DNA of 64,000 bases from Raphanus sativus (GCF_000801105.2 NC_079514.1:4712001-4776000); one strand, 5' to 3'. Shown: positions 13,894-26,027, counted from the first letter of the stretch. Numbers and translations are program-made. The notes: generated by a model from the letters alone, not told the origin.

Positions 13894-13975
13894 CGTCGCC
13901 TGAGAGATTCGAACTCTCGCGGGCAGAGCCCATGTACTTAGCAGGCACACGCCTTAACCACTCGGCCAAAGTGAC
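13894..13975 (-). tRNA. tRNA-Ser (anticodon GCT)
   Basis: The minus strand shows a complete serine tRNA. The D-arm has GGCCGAGTGGTTAAGGC, the anticodon loop is CTGCTAA (GCT), the long class II variable arm pairs GGGC with GCCC, and the T-arm has GAGAGTTCGAATCTCTC. The discriminator base is G. The acceptor stem is imperfect: the 5' strand reads GTCACTT against a 3' strand AGGCGAC, leaving one A-C mismatch and one wobble pair where the usual plant gene reads GTCGCCT. It could be functional or an early pseudogene. Confidence 0.93.
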
Positions 13976-15134
13976 TTGTTGTTTCAAGCGGGATAAAAGA
14001 CATATCTAGAAAGCTTATCAGGTTCTGGCATCACTCTCGCAATGGAGGTGCTTAAACTCCAGCTTATTTGATTCTACATGGTTGACTTGATTGAACTTGA
14101 GGAAGGCTTTACTCCACTCCACACCGTATGACCATCCCTCTCTCATCCACAAAAGCTTGCATCTAAATTTTAAATAAGAAGCATCACTGTTACATGTTAA
14201 TAAGCTAGGTTATATACACTTTGTGTTAGTGTTACATGTTAATAAGCTAGGTTACATACACTTGTGTTAGTGTCTTGTGTCTTAGGCCTGTCCTGAACCA
14301 AGCCGGATGAACATCCGCTTCAAACCTCCAATTTTTTCCATAAAGATCATATATAAATAAGTTTTTTAATTTATAAAAAAAAATTAGCTCCTAATTTATA
14401 AAATCTTTTTTAAACCGTTTATAACTCCCCGAAATCTCATGACCGGTCTTTTAGTACCGTCATTCCAACTCTTTCCTGTGTCTTTTCCATAATCTCAAGA
14501 GCTGAGAAGTGGTAAGAAGATAAGTATAAAGCGTTTTTCACCCTTCAAGTTCCAATGTTCCGTATACGTGAAAGGAACCACCAGACAAATTTTAAAACCA
14601 TTATCATCGTTGAACTAGTGTTTTCTTTATCAGTATGAAAAAGAAAAATCATCACCAGAAATATACTTGTCCCTAAATAAATTAAATTAATAGACTTCCT
14701 GGTCTTGACGGCAAATTATTAAAATAAAAACAGTTTCTGTTGGCGGTTAAAAAAAAAAAGAAAAAAAAGGAAAAAACTAATTCTGGTAATAAGAAAAGTA
14801 AATATATTCTTGCTAATTTCTTCCTCCTTCTACCGAAGAATCTCTCTTATTCACTTTTTTTCTATCTTCCTTCCTTCCTTGGAAACCCTAACCAGAAAGA
14901 CCTGATTTTTACGTTCTCAGAGAACCCAATCAGCTTGACCTCTCAAGGGTTTTCTTTATTCCTGTGATCTTCAATTTTGGAAGCTTACCCACCAGCTGAT
15001 CAACTGCGAAAACCATCTCTCTGCATGCCAAAATCTCCGTTACTGATCCTCAAAGTAACCTCCTTTCCGGCTAAAACGCCGGTGAAATCCATGGTTTGTG
15101 GGCAGATTTAGAGCTCCAATTGTTTTTTGTGCAA
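13976..15134. other. Intergenic DNA and UBP16 5' leader
   Basis: AT-rich spacer holding a tandem duplication (14189-14271) and purine runs near 14747-14780. The part from about 14830 to 15134 is CT-rich and is probably the UBP16 5' UTR. No other gene seen. Confidence 0.5.
14189..14271. repeat. Two-copy tandem duplication, about 42 bp
   Basis: Units 14189-14230 and 14231-14271 both begin GTTACATGTTAATAAGCTAG and differ by one substitution and a one-base length change. It is a recent local duplication with no coding role. Confidence 0.9.
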
Positions 15135-18100
15135 ATGCTCATAGTTTTGGATCTAGGGGTTTCAAGTCTTCTTTTCCTTGTGATCTCTCTTGTTCTGCCT
15201 CTGGTAGCCTTCGTTGTTGTTCGGCGCAAATGGAGGCTCGCTTCCCTGAAAAGAGAGGAGATTCGGAGACTTCTTGTCCGTGCGTCGGAGGAGGCTGCTA
15301 GGGCTGAGCTAGAGGCCTCCCTCGAGTTCTCTTCGGTTTATGTCCCGGATAGCTTTCAGTGTCCTGTGTGCTATTCTCCTGCCTCTACTCGTTGCTCTCG
15401 GTGTAAAGCCGTTCGGTATTGGTATGCGTTTATATATCCTTATCACTTTGTGTTAGCCCATCTTAAATTTTGATCTTTTTTTTTGCATTTCATTCTCTGA
15501 TGAATTGGAGTAGTTAGAAGGGAGGAATGAGTTGTAGTTTGTTAACTTTTAGTAGTACTCAAAGTGCATCACTTATCTTTAAGAAAAGTGTCTTCATTTT
15601 TCTATGTCGGAATAATAGAATGCGTAATTAATGGAGAAAGTGTAGTACTTGAATCTTGCCTGATCTGTAGGGTTACATTGTGCTGTTGAGAAATTTATGT
15701 CTAGCTTTACATTGTAGCTTAGTGTCTCTTAAATTATCGATCTTTTCCCATTCGCGTATATGAAGTTTTGTCCCTACATGTATGTCTTAGTATTGTTCGT
15801 TACATCTATTTTTTTTTAATTCAGTTCCGGGAAATGTCAAATCATCCACTGGCGGCAAGGTCACAAAGACGAATGTCATCCTGCTTCCATCTCATATAGT
15901 ACTGATGATGAGAAGAGTGACTGTGATTTGAAGTTTAGAGAAGGAAACGAAAGGCTGACTCCTGATGAAACAATGTTGCTTCATACAGAACCAGTTACTA
16001 CTGTACCAGTCAGGGAAGCAATACTCTCTAATCCTGTAATATCTCCTGAAGATGGAGGCGGAGAAAGTGCAGATAACAAAGATGATCTTATGGATAAGGA
16101 AGAAGCTGTTTCTGTTGCTGAAACATCTGGATCCTCGTTCTCTGGATTCTCCTCTTCCCCTCGTAATGACTCTAGTGATGATATTTCTTTTTGCGAGAGC
16201 TCTAGTTCATCTGATTCCGAGATATCAGAGCCTCCACGTGATGCTAATCTTTCTGTAGAGTCAGAGGAGACCTGTTTCAGCAGTATTGATCATGTTCCAT
16301 CTAAACCGTTGTCTCCTAAATTTGTGCAATTGGTTGAGTCTGCAAATGACCTTGCTAGTCTGCCTAAATTGAATCTGCATAAACCTGGGGGTGATTCTCC
16401 GAGCCAATCAAGTAGCTTAGTCTCTTCCGTAGATACGGATAGGCGTCCACGATCAACTGATCCGTCTCTTCTGAAGTCATCTGATTTTTGGGGTACGGCT
16501 CTTGGATCAGTAGAGCGTGTAAGTGGGAACTGTGATGCTTCTAAATCTGGTAAATCCTCTCTGCATTTGTCATTTGGCTCCTCTAGGGACATCTCAGCTG
16601 CTAAAGTTTCTGAGCCTAGGAATAATAATCTAAAAGAAACTACTAGGGCTGGATTAGGGACTCGTAATTCTTCTGGTGAAGTGAATTTAAGAGAAAGAAC
16701 TGCCAAAAGATCTGATGAAGCTGAAATTTCTTTACCAAGATCCTCTTCTCTTGATGTGCCGAGTCCTTTGAACCCTACTGTTTTGTCCACTTTGACACTT
16801 CAGAGGTCAAAGAGCACCAGCACTGTGGTCCCTCTGAAGGTTGGGGAAGTCCAGCTTTTGTCATCCAAGGCCTCAGATACTAGGGAGTTTGCTGATGTTA
16901 TGAAACATTCTGCTCTAGGTGCAAAATCTGGAAGAGTTGTTGACCATCAGAAACAGGATGGTGTTGACGTTCACCGTATAAATTCTCTAAATGGAAGAAG
17001 TGGCATGAAGGCGTCAGTCCTGAAAGTTGTAGACCAGTGGACTAGACCGAAGTCCGTAGCTGAGAATGAGATAGTAGGAAGACATGGTCACAAGGTTATC
17101 ACTCCGCTCTATGATACCATCATCATCGGGCAACACTTACTTCCTACACACAGCTATTTATTCTTATCACTTCGTTTGTGTTTATGCAGGGGCTCTTTTC
17201 ATATGAATTATTTTCTAAGCTGTATACAAGTAAAACTGAGTTCCAGCCTTGTGGCCTCATCAATTGTGGCAATAGGTAACACCCAGTTTCTCTTCTCATA
17301 GTCTTTGTAGCCGGGGAATAATGGTTTCTGAAGAAGTGTATGTTCTTTTGTGGCTGTTATAATCTTCACCTTCAGTTGTAAAAAGAAGTATAATCTGTAA
17401 CTCACACTTGCTGATGCAAGAAAGTTCTCCTTTTCTTGCAGTTGCTTTGCAAATGTTGTCTTCCAATGCCTAATGTTCACTGCTCCTCTGACCACATACT
17501 TCCTCCAACAACTCCATTCTAGAACATGTGCGTTTCTGGTCCTGTGTCTTTTCTATGTGATACATGCAGCTTATTTCGGAAGGTTATGTTTTGTTATCAT
17601 TGTTATATCAAGCTCTTAATAGTTCATATTTAACCGTTAGGTCCAAACAAAGAACAGTGCTTTACCTGTGGGTTTGAGAAGCTGGTCTTAAAGGCAAGAG
17701 AAGAGACGTCTCCATTGTCCCCTAATGGGTTGCTATCACATCTTCAGAATATTGGAATCCGTCTTGGGAATGGCAAGCAAGAAGATGCACATGAATTCCT
17801 TAGGTGAACTGACATTTCTGCAACCGAAGAAACTGGAAGAATCTTGGTTTGATTTCATTTTTCCTTCAATTTTTTCTTGGCTTTTGCAGGTTTGTTGTCG
17901 ACACAATGCAGTCTGTGTGCATTAAGGCATCTGAATACGATATGCCAAAGACTAAGAAATTAGAAGATACAACTCTAATTGGTTTGACATTCGGTGGATA
18001 CCTCCGATCAAAGGTGCTCTTAACTATTGCAATTTCTATTTGATTCATTATACATTGTTATGGAGGGACACAAGTAATGCTGATTGTTTGCTTTTCTTTT

Positions 18101-19629
18101 GAAACAAATTATGATGTCTGCCAGATTAAATGCATGAAATGTCAAGAAAAATCTGAGCGGCGTGAGAAAATGATGGATCTAACGGTTGAGATTGATGGGG
18201 ATATTAGCACCTTGGAGGATGCTTTGCGTCGATTTACAAGGACTGAAATATTGGATGGAGAAAACAAATACAAATGTGGCAGGTTGGTCAGCATTCTCTT
18301 TCCATGTGTTGAACTTCTTATGTTCGTTTGATACAGTTCCCTGAGGCATTTCAAGACAAAGTTATATGTAGTACTGTCATGGTCGTGTATTTGCCTAGTT
18401 CTAACCAATTAACTGCAACCTCTTATTCGATTCTGGTAGTAAGGTTTACATTCGCAAGGTGATGATGCTAACTTTCTTTTTTTTTTCTTTGTGTGAGTAG
18501 GTGTAAGTCATATGAGAGAGCCAAAAAGAAACTGAAAATCACAGAGCCTCCGAATGTCCTTACTATTGCACTAAAACGATTCCAGGTATAACTAATATCT
18601 TCAGTGGGAGACACAGCTTGTTCTTTTGAGTCTATCTGTGTGTGTGTTTTTTTGGTTTGCTCACAATTTTAGGGAACTTCTTGCAGTCAGGGAAATTCGG
18701 GAAGCTGAATAAGTTGATCAGGTTTCCAGAAACGCTAGATTTGACTCCATATGTCAGCGGTGGAAGTGAAAAACCACATGACTATAAACTCTATGGAGTC
18801 ATCGTTCACTTGGATACAATGAATGCATCATTTTCTGGTCACTACGTGTGTTATGTTAGAAACAGTCAAAACAAGTGGTACAAGGCTGATGATAGCACGG
18901 TAAGAGTTGCTCATATATATTATTAATGCAAAAGCTGGTTGTGAATTAGTCTCTCTAAGTAAGTTCTGTTTTGAATAAAATTTTCTAAGTTTAGTTCTTC
19001 TGTTGTGATGATTATCTTCAGGTAGTAACTTCTGATGTTGAAAGGGTATTGACAAAGGGAGCGTATATGTTGTTCTACGCAAGGTAAATAATACTATAAT
19101 AATTCATCTATCATATGTTTGATCTGGTTACTTATATATCAAATGAACTGGCTACAGGTGCACTCCAGTGCCACCAAGATTGGTAGTATGTAATAAATCT
19201 GAAGCATCCAATAAAAAAAGCTCTGTGCCGGTGGTACCTAAGACTACTGTATCTCGGTCTGTGTCTACCGCAAGTCCTGGTCTTGATCGACCTGCCAATA
19301 TACAGTCGTTTTACTCCAGCTTCCAGAGGCTGCAGAGAATTTTGGAAGAGGACTCGTCTAGTGACAGTTCTTCTCTCTTTGACAGCACCTCAGATGAATG
19401 CTCTTGTAGCACAGACAGTACAAAAAACATGGACGACTTTGCTGATTTCATTTTTGGAGACCATCAAGGACGTGCTCATGGACAGTCCGATGCTTCTTCT
19501 CCAACATTATCTTCTTCCTCATCTTCTCCTCCCTTCACAAGGCATTCGCGGTTAGGGGACTCGAGTCGTTCTTCTCAAGAAACTTGCAGAAGCTCGAGAC
19601 ATCACGTGCCCTTGGGAAGAGAAAGGTAA
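15135..19629 (+). CDS. UBP16: Ubiquitin-specific protease 16 (MYND finger plus USP domain)
   Basis: I chose the ATG at 15135 (MLIVLDLG) because the hydrophobic N-terminal segment, a likely membrane anchor, starts there as in Arabidopsis UBP16 (At4g24560). The stop is TAA at 19627-19629. A MYND zinc finger follows, with CPVCYSPASTRCSRCKAVRY in exon 1 and CSGKCQIIHW plus HKDECH after the first intron. A long Ser-rich region (about 15928-17094) precedes the USP domain. The catalytic Cys box GLINCGNSCFANVVFQCL is split by an intron near 17276, and the His box FSGHYVCYVRN lies near 18834. The Ser/Asp-rich tail ends GRER. One donor is the less usual GTGCGT near 17528. UBP16 removes ubiquitin and is linked in Arabidopsis to salt tolerance through SHM1. 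Catalytic Cys and His are present and no break is seen. Confidence 0.93.
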
Positions 19630-19937
19630 GGGTTTTTTTGTCCACTGGCCCAATTTAGTAAAATGCAGTAGAGCACAAAGTTGTCACTGAGGATTGGTAT
19701 ATATAGTAGTAGTAGTAGTAGTGTACAGTGGGGAAGAGAGATTTTGCCCATGAAAATGTATTTACCGTAATGGAGAATGGAACTTACTTCTGTTGATAAG
19801 TTGTTTTGATATTCTTTTGATCAAATAAAGTTAATCTAATCGCGTACACAAGCTGTATTAAAACATTAAGAAGTGTCATAATCTTTCATCTTTTTCTCTT
19901 TGCAATTTGCTTAAAGTAGAAATTATCTGGAAGCAAG

Positions 19938-20795
19938 TCATATCCGAGCCACGTACGAATTGGCCTGTGTCACATACCTCACACCAACGATATGGATTGT
20001 AACTACTTGATTTCTTTGCTATCTGCAAGTACTTGACCTGTAATCACACAATTCATTAACAAACAAACAGTGTGATTGAAGAGCGAAGGTTAATGGTATT
20101 AGAAGAAAGGAACAGTCAACATTTTACTTATCTGAAGTTTAGAAACATTGTACATCGGTATCGTGAACGTCATGCTCACAGGCCCAGCTTCCTTTGTGAT
20201 ATTACCTAACAACGTAAAGATAATTTTATCAGTAATACTCCCATCCTTCTCTGAGAGAGCAATAAGGAAATACTCTTTGTCTTAAGAGGTGTCACCATGA
20301 AATTCCTGAGAAAATGTCAGCTTGTAAGTGGAATCATGCAGCTAAGTTCACAGTTCACGACCGTAGTTTCTTCTGGAAATAACAAATGATGATTCAAAGG
20401 GGTGAAATAAGAAAATACCATAAACTGATACTCCTCCTCCTCCACTTCCTATGTTTAGGTCTTCATTAAGAGCTAAACGAATTTCCGGATTGCCAGAAAG
20501 ATATCTCTTCTTTTGAATGGTTCCATCCACGTTCTATAAAGCGAAAAAACCATCAGAGCTCAGAGAATCATCAAAAGACATGTCTGAGCATTGATGAGTA
20601 CAGGGGTGATAGATACCTACAAAGATAGGTGGCGCCCCTGCATTACCATCCTCCTTCCAGAACTTGACTTTACGGAAGAATGTCTATGTACTCTGCCTTT
20701 TTATTTGGAGTCTACTGATCGCCGATCGGTCTCGTGTCTTGTCTGTAGAGTGGTTCACGCACGTGTATACCAATTTCTGTCGTTATCGTAAAGCT
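19938..20795 (-). pseudogene. AP4M: Deleted and frameshifted AP-4 mu-adaptin gene (AP4M)
   Basis: Minus-strand pieces match the AP-4 complex medium subunit (At4g24550), which in Arabidopsis sits between UBP16 and AGL24. In order they are: a degenerate N-terminal piece ending TFFRKVKFWKEDGNAGAPPIF near 20690-20629, NVDG fused directly to TIQKKRYLSGNPEIRLALN at 20533-20462, KLTFSQE near 20320, NITKEAGPVSMTFTIPMYNV near 20195, and KYLQIAKKSSSYNPYRW with YVTQANSYVARI and TGA ending at 19938. Most of the longin-like N-terminal half and a large part of the mu-homology domain are missing. One extra base after YNPYRW shifts the frame. It cannot make a working adaptin. Confidence 0.9.
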
Positions 20796-22365
20796 TCTTA
20801 GCGAATCCGAAGGTTTACTGTCGGAATATGTTTTTGAGAATTTTATGATTATTTTTGTTGATGGGTTTTTTGGACATTAACATGGCCCAAATCAACTAAT
20901 TTTTACAATTTTACTTTCACTGACGAAAAAAATAGAAGACTATTATAGCTTGTCAGTCTTATCTTTTTAGTGTAACCGGATCAGAGATCAACTTTATTTA
21001 GGGTTAGATAAATGGCTGACCTACAGAAAAAAAGAAAAGAAAATATTTAATGATGGTGGGATAAGCCGATAAGATATGAGAGATCTTATCAAATGTCGCA
21101 TCTGGTGTGGATGAACGATGAAAAAGAAAATTAGATGGAAATATTTAATACACACCATTTATGTGAAAAATCGAAACCAACAAGGTTAGATATAAAATAT
21201 CTATCTACTAATTACAAAATAACAAAAAAAAACACACACAAGAATCTGCTACAGTTAAGTTAGTATTCCTGATTAATCCATGAGTCATGGCGAAATACAT
21301 TGATGAGTGAAAACAACTATGAACTGTTTTCAGCTTAATAAACCATTAGTTTTAGTCCCAAAATTCCAGAATTTTAAAACAGATACAATATATAATAATT
21401 TATGGGGTTTCAAATTGTAAAACAAAAAAAAAGTAATAAAATTTATGAAACATTTTTATCAAATTATAATAAGTATTTATATCCCATCAAATCTAAGGAC
21501 TTGTATGCCTATGAGCGATGTATATAAAGACCACTAGATGAGAAACACAACAATAGCCGCCCAGTCGAGTTAGAACGCAACAAAAGTAGATTAACTGATG
21601 TTAAGATCACAACTAAAAAGCACACTGTAGTAGTCTCTAGCCTGCCAGGTCAGTAAGACAGAACACGAAATGTGTTTAGGTGTATTTATACATTTTGACT
21701 TTAAATGGTAACCAAAAGAATGAGTAAGAATGAGTAATTCCTCTTCATTCTTCAAATTTTACACCATTCATGTAGAATATTATTTTCCTAATATTCCTTC
21801 TCGTTTCCTTTTAATTTAAGGAATTATGGAATAAAAGTAATCATTAGAAAATCTGGCAAGGAACAAAAAGGAATAAGTATTCCTATTATTTTGTTCCTCT
21901 GCATTTCATTCATTTTTGTTCCTATTATTTCGTCACCAATTAGAGCCTAATGATTTTTTAATCTGGGAAACTGATGGAACACAAAATGTATGGTCCATTA
22001 ATAAGTGAATCACTGTTTAGCTAAAAAAAAAAGCAGACTCGTCTTTCCAATCTTGAACACACAAACTCTCCGGTCACTATCTCTCTCTTTCTCTTCTTTT
22101 ATGTTCAACTGATCTCTCTCTTTCCTCACACACACTACATTAGGGAATAAAGAAGTCTTTTTTATCTTGGAATTAATAAAGTAGGTTCTGGGATTGCAAA
22201 ACCTAATCCAAGATCCTCCCACTCAAAGAAAGGTAACAGCTATGAATCTGTTTCTTCTCTCCTTAAGCTGAACATTTCATGGATTCTTCTAGTCTTGTTC
22301 TTTCGTTTACCTCTCTGGGTTTTTGGATCTGATCCCTCTCTCTCTCTAGGGTTTCCTGAGTATAC
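20796..22365. other. Intergenic region upstream of AGL24
   Basis: AT-rich DNA with many A runs. It holds one MITE-like element (21707-21937). The part from about 22060 to 22330 is CT-rich and may belong to the AGL24 leader or core promoter. No coding remnant was seen. Confidence 0.5.
21707..21937. mobile_element. MITE-like element with short terminal inverted repeats (Tourist/Harbinger-like)
   Basis: The left end begins GGTAACCAAAAGAATGAG. The reverse complement of the right end begins GGTGACGAAATAATAGG, so the termini form an imperfect inverted repeat. The trinucleotide AAT flanks both sides (21704-21706 and 21938-21940), as a 3-bp target duplication would. The 231-bp interior repeats GGAAT/ATTCC motifs typical of plant Tourist-like MITEs and has no coding capacity. 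The class call is inference. Confidence 0.55.
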
Positions 22366-22373
22366 TATATAAA
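22366..22373 (+). promoter_or_regulatory. Candidate TATA box for AGL24
   Basis: TATATAAA lies 91 bases before the AGL24 ATG. If used, transcription would start near 22400, leaving a leader of about 60 bases that contains the upstream ATGs described for this gene. The CT-rich DNA further upstream could instead be the leader. Confidence 0.35.
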
Positions 22374-22412
22374 CTCTAGCTAACCATCGTCCCACTTTGT
22401 TTCTTGGTTTAA

Positions 22413-22448
22413 ATGCTGCTATGGGTAGGCAAGATTCAAGATCAATAG
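22413..22448 (+). other. Upstream ORF in the AGL24 leader
   Basis: ATG at 22413 opens an 11-codon reading frame that stops at TAG 22446-22448, nine bases before the AGL24 start. A second upstream ATG at 22421 is in frame with AGL24. Both are seen directly; whether they are translated is unknown. Confidence 0.4.
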
Positions 22449-22456
22449 TGAAGGAG

Positions 22457-25059
22457 ATGGCGAGAGAAAAGAGAAGGATAAAGAAGATAGATAACATAAC
22501 AGCGAGACAAGTTACTTTCTCTAAGAGAAGAAGGGGTATCTTCAAGAAAGCTGATGAACTTTCAGTTCTTTGTGATGCCGATGTTGCTCTCATCATCTTC
22601 TCCGCCACCGGCAAGCTCTTCGAGTTCTCTAGCTCAAGGTATCTCTACTTTCATGTTATAGATCTTCTTCTATTATTTTATTTCTTTCAATTTCTGTTTG
22701 TGTTATAGAGAAAATGGCTGGAGAGATGTTATTATGTCAAGATGCATAATTAGATGAGATTTTTGGTTATTTTTTACTTTGTAAATTAAATATCGGGCTT
22801 GGAGATATCATATACGTAATCAACTCGTGTCACCTCATAATTAGATAATATACTGAAGTAGGAAAAATAAAGATCTGACGACCTGAAATTATTGTACTTG
22901 CTCTCATCCCTTTTCCCTAATAAAAATATATATTATGATAATTATTATCTCAAACATTTTGTAACTACGTTGATATTTACTGAATATAAGCATGTATTAT
23001 TTACTTTTTGTTAATTTTTTTCATTTAGACTTATGGCTTTTTTTTTGAAACAATTTAGACTTATGGCTAACTTTGTATAATCAATAGGAAGGTAGAACAT
23101 AATAGTGTGATTGTGTACCCTATGCGAGCACGTGCATATATGGATACATGGTACTTACCACAATTAGAATGGATTTTTTCTCATTATTTTATGTATTACA
23201 AAAGTATCTTAACCACTTGTTTATTTTATTGTGAGAAGCATTATATCTGAGAATGTAGTCATCTAATAAATATCTTCTGCACATGTTATGACATGATGTC
23301 TACTTTTTATTTCCTTTTACTTTATGGGGACTACAGACATGCTTCCAGTGTATTCTTTAATTAACTAATTTCGCAAATTGCATATTTGGATAAAGGAAAT
23401 GTTCATATGAAAGATGGATTGTTTATTGAAACGTGTAGGATGAGAGATATATTGGAAAGGTATAATCTTCATGCGAGTAACATCAACAAAGTGATGAGTC
23501 AACCTTCTCCATATCAACAGGTATTCTCACTATCATTCACTCTTTTTCTTTCATCAAATTATTTTCTCTTAATATTCTCCAATGTTCACTTGTTACGCGG
23601 GTTTCTTTGAATTGTTTGGTGTATATCCAGAATTAGCGATATAGAAAGGCACATGATATTATCATTAATCTCGAAGCATTTAATTACTTAGTTTCACATA
23701 TCAGTACAGAACCTAAAAATGTTGATTTTGCATCTAGCAGGATTGTAACCTCTCCCGACTAAGTCAGGAAGTCGAAGACAAAACCAAGCAGCTAAGGTAT
23801 AGCATCATTTATATGTTTTGCAACTTTACATGTGTAGATGATGTGTGATTGTTACATATAGGTTTTAGAATCTATTTCATCTAAAAACGAAGTCATTTCA
23901 TTTCCTGTGTAGATTCCTCGATGTTTTCTTAATAAATTTTAAGAATAATTTCTTGAGTTCAGAAGAGTTTGATAGTTTGCAAATGTGACTCATTATTCTC
24001 ACATTTATTAAAATATTTGTAGCTATCAACATCTAGTATAGGTGGATAAAACATTTGTTTGATAAGACATTATGCGCCGATATCTGGTTGGGTAATTTTT
24101 TGAATGAGGCCAACGAACTCTACAAAGATCTTTGGGTCGAGATCACCACAAAAGCAACCGTAATAGTTTAGGCGTTCTTAGATATTATAAGACATTAGTT
24201 TGTGTTCTTCGTATCCAATGTGAGGTTCTTTTTAATAGAACATCACCATTATTATTAGTGTATGCGCATTATGTGTGATGCGGGTCTAAATTTTCTCCTG
24301 GAATTGAATATATAAAGACAAATGATTACTAGATATGTTGTATTCTAACGTAAACAGAAAACTGAGAGGAGAGGATCTTGAAGGATTGAACTTAGAAGAG
24401 TTGCAGCGGCTGGAGAAACTGCTTGAATCCGGACTCAGCCGTGTGTCTGAGAAAAAGGTTCATTACTAGATATAGACTAATAGCATGCTTGTTTTCTTAA
24501 CGTGGCATATATATACAAAATGTGACATTGTTGTTGTTGTTGTTGTTAACTAGGGAGAATTTTTGATGAGCCAGATTTCTTCACTTGAGAAACGGGTTAG
24601 TAATGTACACTTCGTATTATGGACAATATACTGATTAACTAAGCAGCTATATATAATTTATGCACATATTAACAAGTGGCGTAAATTCATGCAGGGATCA
24701 GAGTTGGTAGATGAGAATAAGAGACTGAGGGAGAGAGTATGGCTTTGTACCTATTGTAGCGATCATTTAATAGTTTTAAAAGTAATACAAATAAGTTAAC
24801 TCGTGAATTTAATAAAAAAATATTAGGTAGTGACGTTGGAAATGGCTAAAACGATGGCGTTAAAGGAGGCTGTGGAGACAGAGTCGGCGACCACAAATGT
24901 GTCAAGCTATGAGAGTGGAGCTCCCCCAGAAGATGACTTCTCCGACACTTCCCTTAAGCTCGGGTATAATTGGTTCCAGTGTAAATACATTTTTAAGGGT
25001 GGATGTTACTGATGTTGTGGATCTTTTTGTTTTGGTTAAGGCTTCCATCTTGGGAATGA
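22457..25059 (+). CDS. AGL24: MIKC-type MADS-box transcription factor AGL24
   Basis: Start ATG 22457, stop TGA 25057-25059, eight exons: 22457-22638, about 23440-23519, 23743-23795, 24359-24457, 24554-24595, 24695-24736, 24827-24962 and 25041-25059. The MADS box runs [19 protein letters not shown] to about residue 60. The I region has [19 protein letters not shown], the keratin-like domain [20 protein letters not shown], and the C terminus is TSLKLGLPSWE. The last segment contains an LxLxL (EAR-type repressor) pattern. In Arabidopsis AGL24 (At4g24540) promotes flowering with SOC1 downstream of vernalisation and helps specify the inflorescence meristem. SVP is the close alternative, but the neighbours and C terminus favour AGL24. 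All phases join correctly, so it looks functional. Confidence 0.95.
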
Positions 25060-25409
25060 TACGGCGAGAGAAGAGTGCATGCAGAGAGAGTTGGTTTCGA
25101 TGGGATGAAACAAATTTCAAGTCTTTCTTTTATCCTTTGAATAAATGTTGAAAAGAAATTGAGATGGGAAGAGTGAGTTCTCATTGCATTGTGGAGACTG
25201 TGAACAGGGTTCTCACATCGTGTTAGTGTCTTTTTTTTCCGTTTTAAAACTGTTTTGCACCGAAGAAAAATCATTCGACCCAATGTTGTCTTCATGTCTT
25301 GTATTCTTTATCGTCAACTCTTATCTATTTTCCTTTACTAGTACTTTATAACTTTCATAGTGTTAGAGCAACTTCATCCCTAAAAAAAAAAAAAAGTTTC
25401 CAAACAAAC

Positions 25410-26027
25410 ATGAAGCAGAGATGTGACTTTGGAGGTGGCAAAGCGGAGAAACTAGCGCTAGCTAAATACCGCCAGGTAATTTGGCAAGAAAAGGTTTCAA
25501 ACTCACAGCTCACAGATGAGGAGCTAAGAAACAAAGGTCGTTGCTCGTTGACACCGGAAGAGATTTGTTTTACTGCTCTCAGCTTTGGGTTTCACTAAAA
25601 ACACCCGTCTCTATCTAGCTTCGCACCAGGTGTACGGAGGCGAAGCGAGAATCTCCACCCTGCCTAGATTCTTCCCGGTGTTGGAAAACAAGAATAGCCT
25701 AGCCTCTGCCGAGGAACTAGGGGAGAGCTTCTGTAGTGGATTATGACGTGAGTATGAAGAGCGATATCTTCATCTCTGCGTCTCCCGGGAATTATGCACA
25801 AAGCATTACTGGCGCGTAGAGCGTACTTGAATCTCAGGACCATAAATCCGAACATTATACTGTTGGGGCAGGTTTTAGTGAACAAGAGCTTAGGTTTGTC
25901 TGAGTTTGAAGGAGCAGTTTTGAATGGGCTACAAGAACAGGCAAGGCCAGCTTCGTTTAAGAAAACAGAAACGGGTCTATTTACACTTATCCAGCCAGCT
26001 CCTGATTGTATGTGTAAAGTAGCTTAA
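25410..26027 (+). pseudogene. C-terminal relic of an O-fucosyltransferase-family gene (At4g24530 type)
   Basis: A run of about 200 codons matches the C-terminal part of the plant O-fucosyltransferase (GT106/DUF246) family: CDFGGGKAEKLALAKYRQV, LTDEELRNKGRCSLTPEE, LYLASHQVYGGEARISTL, MKSDIFISASPGN, RAYLNLRTINPNIILLGQV and finally PAPDCMCKVA followed by TAA. The pieces lie in different frames: one base is extra after TPEEI near 25565, another shift occurs near 25727, and another near 25794. The N-terminal catalytic half is absent. Arabidopsis At4g24530 lies between AGL24 and ATR1, as this relic does. It is clearly non-functional. Confidence 0.88.

Noticed and set aside
16290..16790. 166-codon minus-strand ORF
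   Set aside because: Mirror frame of the Ser-rich UBP16 exon.
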